A stretch of DNA of 64,000 nucleotides, from positions 10,358,939 through 10,422,938 of the forward strand of contig OZ024743.1 in NCBI GenBank assembly GCA_964016885.1, read 5' to 3'. Under the pieces are notes generated by a model. The model had not been told where the DNA came from. It ran no database searches and saw only the letters and a program-made list of their open reading frames with translations. The stretch is from Eledone cirrhosa (taxonomy: Eukaryota > Mollusca > Cephalopoda > Octopoda > Eledonidae). Below, piece after piece: positions 55,753 through 64,000 of the stretch. Positions within the stretch are counted from its first letter, which is position 1. Every line of letters starts with the position of its first letter. Both the position numbers and the translations under genes were made by a program.

Positions 55753-57736
55753 GTGAATATGAGTGAATTAATTAATAGAAATAACACACAGTGATAGGTT
55801 AAACAAAATGTATGGTAAACATATGAACATGTTCCTATTTGTTAATCTATATTGCAAACACTTGATCTTTTATGTAAATTGACTGACTAATTAGTGATTA
55901 GGAAATACGTATTTGATCTCAGCTGAGAGTTTGATAAAACTTGAAACTAGTCAGGTTCGATAAATTAATATCTAATTAGTTTTTGATTCTCGTACTTAAA
56001 GGAAAATCTGATCTTTGCTATCAGAACTGATGACAAAAGTGTCCATGCTATCATGTTATTGGTACTCATCATTGGAGCAGAGACAGGACCTCATTTGATC
56101 AATGAACATAGGTTTTTAACTGTCAAAAAATGTTTACATATAATTATTGGTGGGCATTAGTTAATTTTTCTTTTATTATTTATTCAGAAGAGAGTGCAGT
56201 GCCTTGACCTCAGGTGCTTCGAAAACTGGTGGGAGGCATCTTCAAACTGGAGATCTCCCCTTAACCCTTTAACATTTACATTACTCTATATCTACTATAT
56301 TTTCACAATGAAGGCTTTATCTCACACAATTATCTCACATAATATCGAATCTATGAGATTTTGATATTGTTTATTTTGAGAAAAATACCTTAACATAAGT
56401 ATAAGTAGCTGGTTTGAACAGAAAGAGGTGAAAGAATTCTGACTGGATATGGCCGGTAGCCAATTAAATCTAGCACCCAAGTGTGACATAGCGACATTTA
56501 AACTCAGAACAAAAAGAGCTAGAACAAATATTGCAAATCAAGTTTTGCTCTAAGCTAGCATTATTTATTGACTCCAGAAGGCTGAAGGGAAAGGTTTGCC
56601 TTAGTGAGAATTGACTTAGAATGAAGGATCTGAATGAAGGACTTGAAATAAATCATGTATGAATAGATGCAATGAAAGACATACAAAAAATTGTGAATTA
56701 ATCAAAATTTTCCTTTCAGCTGGAGACAGAAAACAAAAACCTAATGGTATTCGTTACTGACTCTACGAATGGAGGAAATAATTTCAATAAATTACAAATT
56801 AATTCATTTTTGTTTTTCAAATCCTTATGCTTAAGGGGATATCTGATCTCTGTTAGTCAGAATGGGAACAGCAATGGACATATAATCAGTTTTATACAAA
56901 CTCAGCGATCTGTTATCAAATTCATCAATAAACAGTGTTTTGGGTTATGAATACTTTTGAGGCATTCTGTAGTAAGTGAGAAAGACAAAGGGTGATCATT
57001 TCAATAAATTAAATATGAATTAAAAAAATGAATTCTTGATATATTACAAAAGTGTTTTAAGGCTATTTTTCCTGCTATAACATGGTTTAGTCTTGTGGGC
57101 TTCATGTCAGACTTCACACTGATCACAGGATGTTTTTGAGATAATCTTTCATGGTTATATGCCATTCTTGGAGTCAATCCTGTTAACTGTTAACTGTATA
57201 TTATGACCTATCCTAAACTAGATACATACAGCAAATTTGGACATAATTCATACAAAAGAAAATGAACATAAAAAATAAGCCAATGGTATGAATTAATCTA
57301 TATCAAGTATGTATGATGTACACATAAAAAAATTAACAGACTGAAATTTCCCTCTTAGCTAGAAAAAATAAACAAATATCAGCAACTTTCAAAGAAAAGG
57401 GGAGATAATTTTAATAAATTAAGATTCATTATTTTAAAAAATATTTTTGTTAGTTGGATGGCAATAGTAACAACGGACATGTTTCAGACTTACTGGAGCA
57501 CGTTATAGACAACATGGACCTGCTTGTTCGATCATTTTTAGGTTTTACATATAGAAAAAAGGTTAGAAATAATTTTGTGCAATTAATGATGTGCTATAAT
57601 TTGCATAATGACAAAGAAATGAAGCTAAGGGAAATAACTCAAATGTATCAATGGAAGGATTGAAATAAACCAAGTGTGTATGGATGTATTGCAGTATGAA
57701 GAGAGAGAAAATGTAATACAAACATACATATACACA
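55753..57736. other. Dispersed-repeat DNA without gene
   Basis: Three loosely related stretches (about 55960-56050, 56690-56940, 57290-57480) share words such as TTAAGGGGATATCTGATCTC, GAAATAATTTCAATAAATTA and CTTTCAGCTGGAGA. Probably an old repeat family. The MITE at 56261-56457 lies here. Short open frames have no recognisable similarity. Confidence 0.45.
56261..56457. mobile_element. MITE with TTAACCCTTT terminus, copy 2
   Basis: TTAACCCTTTAACATTTACA, CTCTATATCTACTATATTTTC, CATAATATCGAATCTATGAG and GAACAGAAAGAGGTGAAAG match 31260-31488. The right terminal repeat is lost. Confidence 0.65.
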
Positions 57737-57847
57737 TCATCATCATCATCATCATCATCATCGTTTAACGTCCCTGTTCCATGCTTGCATGGGTTTGGAC
57801 GGGGGTTTTCCCACTTGAGGCAAGAGTGGTTGTCTTGCTCGCATAGG

Positions 57848-58300
57848 ACTGTCTGGCAGGTTTTCTACAGCTGGATGCCCTTCCTAACACCAACCACATT
57901 TACAGTGTGGGGCTGGGAGGTTTTTACCGTGTTGCCTACACGGCCACATTACAGCGTGGACTGTCTGGCGGGTTTTCTACAGCTGGATGCCCTTCCTAAC
58001 ACCAACCACATTTACAGTGTGGGGCTGGGAGGTTTTTACCGTGTTGCCTACACGGCCACATTACAGCGTGGACTGTCTGGCGGGTTTTCTACAGCTGGAT
58101 GCCCTTCCTAACACCAACCACATTTACAGTGTGGGGCTGGGAGGTTTTTACCGTGTTGCCTACACGGCCACATTACAGCGTGGACTGTCTGGCGGGTTTT
58201 CTACAGCTGGATGCCCTTCCTAACACCAACCACATTTACAGTGTGGGGCTGGGAGGTTTTTACCGTGTTGCCTACACGGCCACATTACAGCGTGGACTGT
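57848..58300 (-). repeat. 112-bp tandem unit x 4 in LINE 3' UTR
   Basis: Units begin 112 bp apart (the word GATGCCCTTCCTAACACCAA recurs at 57874, 57986, 58098 and 58210). They are almost identical apart from one GGCAGG/GGCGGG change in the first. Other copies of the LINE have one (7105, 43843) or two (31516, 54524) units. Confidence 0.95.
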
Positions 58301-58471
58301 GTGTTTTTTTGTCGTGAGACCTACACGATCTCATTTGTTTCGGCCTGGATGTTGTGGCACCAACATAACTTTACATTGAAAGGGGCGGTGTGGATGGGAT
58401 TGGGGTGGTGGGACGGGGGGGTGTATTTTGTTAGAGATGCCTACTGACTGTAGTAGGTTTTACTTTGTATT

Positions 58472-59380
58472 TCAGGTAAGCCGGGTCTTCTCTATTACTG
58501 AGTACCGCCAAAGGTCTCGGTCCAGTGACATTGTCTTGGAGAGGTGTAAGTGTGTGAGGTCGGAATTTATCAGCTCGTCCCAGGTTTTTCTGGGTCTGCC
58601 TATTCCGTGGCTACCGTCTATCTTTATTGCCCTGCACTTTGTTATACAGCTGTCGTCTTTCATGCGCATCACGTGACCATACCAACGTAGCCTTCTCTCG
58701 AGTAAACAACATCTGATCCCTCTTATTTCTAATTTTTTCCTTAGTTCGTTTATGCTTTGCCGTTCACGTATATTACTATTACACATCCAGCGGAGCATGC
58801 AAGCTTCGTTCCTCTCTAGTCTGTGTATATCCTCTGCACACAATGCCCAGGTCTCACTGCCATGCAACATTGCTGTTCGTATGCAGGCATCATACAACCT
58901 GCCTTTCATTTTTAGGGAGAACCCTTTAGCGGCTAATAGTGGTATAAGCTCTCTGAACTTTTTCCATCCAGTTCTGACTCTACCCACTGTACTTTCAGAG
59001 CACCCTCCCCCACTGCTGATTTTGTCACCCAGGTAACGGAAGCTGTCCACTATTTCTATAGAACCCTCTGCGCAGTTGAAAGAGTTAGTATTTTGTGGGC
59101 ACTTGCTGCTACTTATTGCACCCGAGCACCGGCCACATGTAAAATCTATGTTCTTAGTTAGCTTACCTGTGATCCTACTACATCTTTTATGCACCCATAC
59201 TTTGCATTTGGGACACAAAATGGAGTTTCTACCTATGCCTTTCCTACACACTGAGCATGGCCACTTCCCGGAAGGGACCGCCGCCTTATTTTCTTTCGTA
59301 CAAACTAGAACTTTAGTCTTAGCCAGGTTAATTTTAAGGCCTTTTGATTCTAGGCTGTGCTTCCATGTTTGGAATTTCTT
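58472..59380 (-). pseudogene. Zinc finger and C-terminal domain of LINE copy D
   Basis: In frame with the RT beyond the TAG at 59381. KKFQTWKHSLESKGLKIN, KTKVLVCTKEN and SGKWPCSVCRKGIG; zinc-site residues CPKC, WVHKRCS and CGRCSG. Then SFRYLGDKISSGGGCSEST, RLYDACIRTAMLHGSETWAL, ERNEACMLRWMC, RRLRWYGHVMRM, GIGRPRKTWDELI and DRDLWRYSVIEKTRLT before TGA. The role of this domain is unknown to me; the PHD-like finger may bind RNA, DNA or chromatin. Confidence 0.88.
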
Positions 59381-60443
59381 CTATAGCTCGGCCATTGATT
59401 CAGCTATGAGTGTTAGGTCATCTGCGTATAGGAGTTCCCATGGGCAGCCGGTCTTGAACTCCTCTGTTATAGCCTGAAGGGCAATAATAAATAGTAGGGG
59501 GCTGAGAACAGAGCCCTGATGGATGCCAACTTTTACGCTAAACTCTTCACTATATTCGTTGTTAATTCTAACCTTGCTGACTGTTTCTTTATACATGGCT
59601 TGTATAGCTCTCACAAGCCATTCGTCAACACCTAGTTTTCTAAGAGCCCACCAGATAATGGAACGGGGGACTCTGTCAAAGGCTTTCTCCAAGTCGACAA
59701 AAGCTAAGTATAGGGGTTTACTTTTAGCTAAGTACTGATCCTGTAGTTGTCGTACAATGAAAAGAGCGTCTGTGGTACATTTGCCTGACACAAACCCGAA
59801 CTGCATTTCATCTAGATCAATTCTCTCTCTGATTAGTTGCGCTATTACTTTTTCCGTGACCTTCATGACCTGGTCGATTAATTTAATGCCTCTATAGTTA
59901 CTCCTATCTAGGGCATCACCGTTACCCTTATAACAGTTAACGATGATGCTGCTACGCCAGTCCTTCGGAACAACCCCATTCTGTACGACTTGGTTAACTA
60001 TCCGGGTGACCATGGTGTGTCCCACCGTACCAGATGCCTTCAGCATCTCGGCAACTATTTCCGAAGGCCCAGCCGCCTTACCCGTCTTCATATCTTTGAT
60101 TGCCTTACTTATTATACTACTCTCGACTAACACTGCTGGTCCCTCTATTGGGTCGATGTGGGGGAGACTGTCTTTCTCCCATTTATTCTCCTCATTTAGT
60201 AGCCTTTCATAGTGACACTTCCAAGCTATCTTCTTATCAGCGTCGGTGATGGCAAGTACGCCGTCATCATTAAGTACACACTTCTCCCCGACAATATCAC
60301 GGTTTTCCTTGACACATTGCCTAGCAATCCTGAACACCTCTCGTCTTTGGTCCTCGCGTTGTAGAACATGCTTGAACTTTTTTTCCTCTGCTTCCCTTCT
60401 TGCGAAGTACACTTGTCTCCTAGCTTCCCTCCTGGCCACTTGA
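59381..60443 (-). pseudogene. Reverse transcriptase of LINE copy D
   Basis: MKTGKAAGPSEIVAEMLKAS (fingers), WRSSIIVNCYKGNGDALDRS, NYRGIKLIDQVMKVTEKV, MQFGFVSGKCTTDALFIVRQ, LAFVDLEKAFDRVPR (motif A), GIHQGSVLSPLLFI (motif B) and ELLYADDLTLIAES (motif C, YADD intact), then TAG at 59383-59381. All RT catalytic residues that I can place are present. The 5' end at 60443 joins unrelated (CA)/(TA) DNA, so any Met upstream is not the natural start. Confidence 0.9.
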
Positions 60444-60545
60444 TAGGTATTTATAAATAAATACATGACATGCAGTTTCACACAAACACACACACATATA
60501 TATATATGTTTGTATGAATATGTATGTATGCATACATACACACAT

Positions 60546-60589
<44 letters not shown>

Positions 60590-60946
60590 GTTAATACACA
60601 GAAGTAAAGCGCTACCTAAGGTCTCAAGACCCAATTTTGGCCATCTCCTCAGATTGTAAGAGCAATCAAATTTGTGACTTAGTCATCAGGCACTTGGACA
60701 AGTTTGAAAATACTGTTAAAAATACTAGACCACGCATGACCCATTGGGTCACGTTCACTTATAAATTTTTTTTAAAAATCATGTACACTTAAAAATAATT
60801 TTTAAATAATTAAAATAATTTCTAAATAATTAAAATATATACACAGACATGTATATAATGTAAAATGAAATTGGAAGACCCATATATATATATGTGTGTG
60901 TGTGTCAATATATATATATGGGTGTCTGAGACCTATATACTCTGGT

Positions 60947-60982
<36 letters not shown>

Positions 60983-61030
60983 AACACACACTCAAATGTA
61001 TATATATATACACACACACACTTAGAAACC
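60444..61030. repeat. Microsatellite-rich DNA
   Basis: CA/TA tracts at 60480-60592 and TA/TG/CA tracts at 60880-61020, separated by short unique DNA (60593-60870). No gene. Confidence 0.7.
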
Positions 61031-63390
61031 CTTCCTATTTAGTAGGATACAGTAATGCTGTATTTGATTCTTTGAAGTCACCCGTTATAATTTTATTCAT
61101 CAACACCACCAGCTTTCTGTCTCTCTCTTCTATTTCCTTCTCTGTCTCCTTTTCTTTCACTTTCAATCTACTCTCTTACAATCACTATCTCTTTCTCTCT
61201 ATCTTTCTCTCTCTCTGTTTATGAAGGTACCCAGAAAAACCCCCATGCTCCAATTTATGCAAAACTTGTTTTATTCCATTTGTGTTCCCATTTCAGGGGC
61301 AACTTCCTTTCAAAGTATTTTTCCATTAAGCGTCGTTTTGGCTGTATTAAATAACAGGCAAGTACACAATCACAGAGTTTTAGTAGTATATAGATATCTT
61401 TCTTTATTTATTTAATATAGATAGCATCTTCAACACATCTTTATGAATAAGAAAGGGAAATAACTCAAAGATGTAAATTTGAAATGGCCATGTAATGTAA
61501 GTGTATGTTTGTTAGCATGAAGGCAATATAGCAGCAGATGTATGGTATTATGTGTTGGTATGTAATATAATATATCAGCTCTCATATCTGATTGAGCACC
61601 ATCTTCCTTTTTCCTTCTTTACATCTACAGATATTTTACTACACATATATATATATATGTGTGTGTGCATGTGTGCCCACTGAGAGGCAAGGTAAGTTAG
61701 TTGGAGTTGTAGGATACTCATTTGTACATCACATATACACACACATACTCAGCCCCTTAAATATTAACTTCTATGTGGAGAACAACATTGATAAAATATC
61801 TATTCAGGCCATCTTGGGGTTGTTTTTTTTAGCTTTGGCAAGTGCTTTCTGCAAGTTATATTGATAAAAATGCTACTTTTGTATATGATATGGCTTGATT
61901 GACCAGAGGCAATGTATAAAAGGGTGTATCCATTTTAGTTTGCAAGTCTCAAACCAAACTAACTAGTATAGATGCCTCAATAAAATGCACTGAGTAAATT
62001 CCATGAACTGGCAATGATGAACTGCATCCATGCAGGGTTGTGAAGGCACTCTTAATACATTTTACAACTAAATACTCCCTCTAATATCAGTGCTGTGATA
62101 AAATGCATAAAGCCTATTTTATAAAATTGTGGTGCCATGATAAAATGCACCTCATACATTCTGTACATGGTTTGGCATTGGAGAAGGCATCCAGCTTTAG
62201 AAAACATGCCAAAAATTGAATGTATGAGTGGAATGATGTTCTTCAAACGTATCAGTTACAAACTGTAAATCTCATCCAACCTATATCAACATCAAAAGGG
62301 GATGGAAAATGATGAAGATGGGGAGGAGGTTTTATTCTTTTATTATATTACTGTTTTCAGTCATTAGACAGTAAACATAATGGGGCACAGTCTTGAAAGT
62401 ATTTAGTCGATTATATTGATATCAGCATTTATTTTTTCCAAGTTTGTTATTTATTTGACTCTATTACAAATATACAACTGACATTTTCAAATGAAGTGAT
62501 GAATTTCAGTCGATTATGAGACCATCTTGTTACAAAACATCCATTTGCAAAAGACTAACACATTTAACATTTCAAGAACTGCATGAAAGATTTTAAAAGC
62601 ATTCTATAACACCTTCATTTAAAAAAACAAAGTTTAAAAAAAAAACTAAGTTTAAAAAAAACAAAGATGGATTAACTGCAGCTTATCAAATATCAAAACT
62701 AATTTCAAAAAGTGGCAAGTCATACCACTAGTGAAAGTTTGATAACACCTAGTCAAAGAATTTGTCACATCAGTGATGCATCAAAACACAACTGAAGATA
62801 TCATATCTTTCCCTACCCACACAACACACACTCAATACATAGATGAATCATTGGTTAACATAGAAGAAAAACTTGTTGCTTGTCTCTTAAAATTGAAATT
62901 TTGCAATCAGATGAGTCTACCATTGTAGACAACAATGATTTATCATGTGCTGTACTTTGATAAGAACAATGTTATTCTCTGTAAATATGGTTACATTAAA
63001 AGGTTTGTCATTGTAAAATCATATTTTGCTAAAATTAATATACCAATTTTACATATTTTTGCATTAACTTCGGATGGAATCCAAGCAAAGGATGGTGCCC
63101 CAGCATGGCCTCAGTCGAATGGCTGCAACAGGTAAGAGCTTAATGATAGGTAGCTATCATGGTTTTGATGCATACTTAAAGTTGGAAATCCCAGTTTTGT
63201 TGAACTTTATAATGGCTTCACAGAGTTCATAAGGATCTCACAATTTCAACTTTTCTTCTTTAATTTATGCAGGATTAATGAAATCCTTTTTTTTTTCTTT
63301 TTTTATGGAACTGTAGATTTCATTCACAGTTGTAGAAATAACATAAGAAATTGTTCATAATTCTTTCAGAATGAAAATATAAAAATATAT
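61031..63390. other. Anonymous AT-rich DNA
   Basis: No gene recognised. A LINE/SINE-type 3' end (GGCATTGGAGAAGGCATCCAG ... (ATG)n) lies at 62165-62330. GCCCCAGCATGGCCTCAGTC at 63096 looks like part of an unrelated 3' UTR repeat. Confidence 0.4.
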
Positions 63391-63422
63391 AATTGCTTCT
63401 ACTTTTGGCACAAGGCCAGCAA
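63391..63422 (-). mobile_element. SINE 3'-end stub
   Basis: TTGCTTCTACTTTTGGCACA then AGGCCAGCAA: only the last ~30 bp of the GTAGAAACAATTA-type SINE. Confidence 0.7.
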
Positions 63423-63589
63423 AAACATATAATAAATACTATCAACTATTGCTATGAATCAAAATATATGATCAGAGTGAGAGAAAGAAAAAAAAAAGAA
63501 AAAAAGGGAAACAAAAACAAAAATGATAATCAATTCAAAACCAAGTGCGACAATCTGCCACGCATCACAAGGGTCAACAGAAATTTTTG

Positions 63590-63870
63590 AGGTAAGCCCT
63601 ATATGCTCACAACATTACCATGGGTGATGACGAGGCTGAGTTGCTGAAACAACCAGGCACTCTTACGGGCATCACCTGACATCTCAGTGAGACAAGCCAC
63701 CAACAAGGGCAAGAATTTCACTGTCTGTGGCCCAACTCCACCAAACATCTTGAATGCCACAGGCTGGAAAAAATAATAGTTTGTTAGTCCCTGGTATTTT
63801 CGGATTTTATTCTGTTTGACAACAGAAGCAGTGTCCCTTACATTTACCGTGGCATCCATGATGTGGAAGG
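63590..63870 (-). pseudogene. Remnant of a retroelement-linked conserved C-terminal domain
   Basis: The minus-strand frame from 63859 gives KIRKYQGLTNYYFFQPVAFK, GVGPQTVKFLPLLVACLTEM, SGDARKSAWLFQQLSLVITH and GN. The pattern KY-LT-YFFQPVA, then L...SGD.R...LFQ.LS..I., is one I remember from the ends of reverse-transcriptase-containing multi-copy proteins in molluscs and cnidarians. The family name is unknown to me and no RT is visible in the window; the 5' part may lie beyond the right edge. Confidence 0.5.
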
Positions 63871-64000
63871 GAGCAAAGGAGTCACTAACTTTAGTGTCCC
63901 AGATGAGATACCTGCCTCTTGCTGCAAAATACCTTTACCTTATATACTGAATATGCAACATGCAGCTCATGTAAAACAAATTTTAGAACACCAAATTTTA

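Larger units (their letters stand above)
57737..60443 (-). mobile_element. LINE copy D: most complete copy, one in-frame stop
   Basis: On the minus strand from 60443: pre-RT basic region (VARREARRQVYFARREAEE), RT, zinc finger, C-terminal domain to the stop at 58472, 3' UTR with four 112-bp units (about 57848-58296), ending in (ATG)n, seen as (CAT)n at 57737. About 657 codons form a single frame, broken only by a TAG at 59383-59381. The endonuclease and the N-terminus are missing, so it is 5'-truncated. Confidence 0.92.

Noticed and set aside
57454..57663. A possible small host exon (69 codons)
   Set aside because: The same words recur in neighbouring dispersed repeats (56740-56940), so it is probably repeat DNA; no recognisable domain.

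Overview
The window looks like nuclear genomic DNA from a coleoid cephalopod, most likely an octopus. The reasons are a strongly AT-rich background, very long (TA)n, (TG)n, (CT)n and (CAT/ATG)n microsatellites, many tRNA-derived SINEs of the kind that end in GTAGAAACAATTA, LINEs that end in (ATG)n, and several Penelope-like elements. The organism call is an inference from repeat style and memory, not from a database search. I recognise no intact host protein-coding gene, rRNA or functional tRNA. Almost all recognisable coding sequence is mobile-element debris.

Layout. 0-1.4 kb: short tandem repeats with hairpins, then a Helitron-like element. 1.6-4.2 kb: SINE pieces in otherwise empty DNA. 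4.4-6.6 kb: a hammerhead-ribozyme-like motif, a 5'-truncated Penelope-like element (PLE) with a GIY-YIG endonuclease, and a huge (TA)n(TG)n tract. 7.1-7.5 kb: a LINE tail in (TA)n. 10.3-11.4 kb: a second PLE-type element with a GIY-YIG domain broken by three stops, a second hammerhead-like motif and 26-bp terminal inverted repeats. 11.8-18.5 kb: SINE, LINE and mariner relics. 18.6-19.6 kb: a large three-unit palindrome. 19.7-20.0 kb: a SINE whose tail matches the local LINEs. 23.8-24.4 kb: four SINE pieces stacked head-to-tail. 24.45-27.1 kb: a decayed LINE interrupted by a MITE, then a PLE reverse transcriptase lacking its endonuclease. 27.4-31.5 kb: SINEs and MITEs. 31.5-34.3 kb: LINE copies on the minus strand. 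38.4-39.8 kb: a broken copy of an uncharacterised multi-copy invertebrate protein family. 41.4-50 kb: the densest part, with four copies of one LINE superfamily, SINEs, a CR1/jockey-type LINE fragment and a palindrome carrying a hammerhead-like motif on each arm. 53.7-54.2 kb: an internally deleted mariner. 54.5-60.4 kb: two more minus-strand LINE copies, one almost full for RT plus C-terminus with a single in-frame stop. 60.5-64 kb: microsatellites and one retroelement remnant.

How the pieces relate. One LINE superfamily (RT, a PHD-like zinc finger, a conserved C-terminal domain, a 3' UTR and an (ATG)n end) dominates. Its 3' UTR carries a 112-bp tandem unit whose copy number differs between insertions (1, 1, 2, 2, 4). 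The same 3'-end sequence is the tail of a tRNA-derived SINE, so the SINE probably uses this LINE's machinery. Several independent PLE pieces lie beside (TA)n tracts, and three places show hammerhead-ribozyme-like folds consistent with PLE terminal repeats. The hammerhead/PLE set and the palindromes are the most interesting parts of the window.
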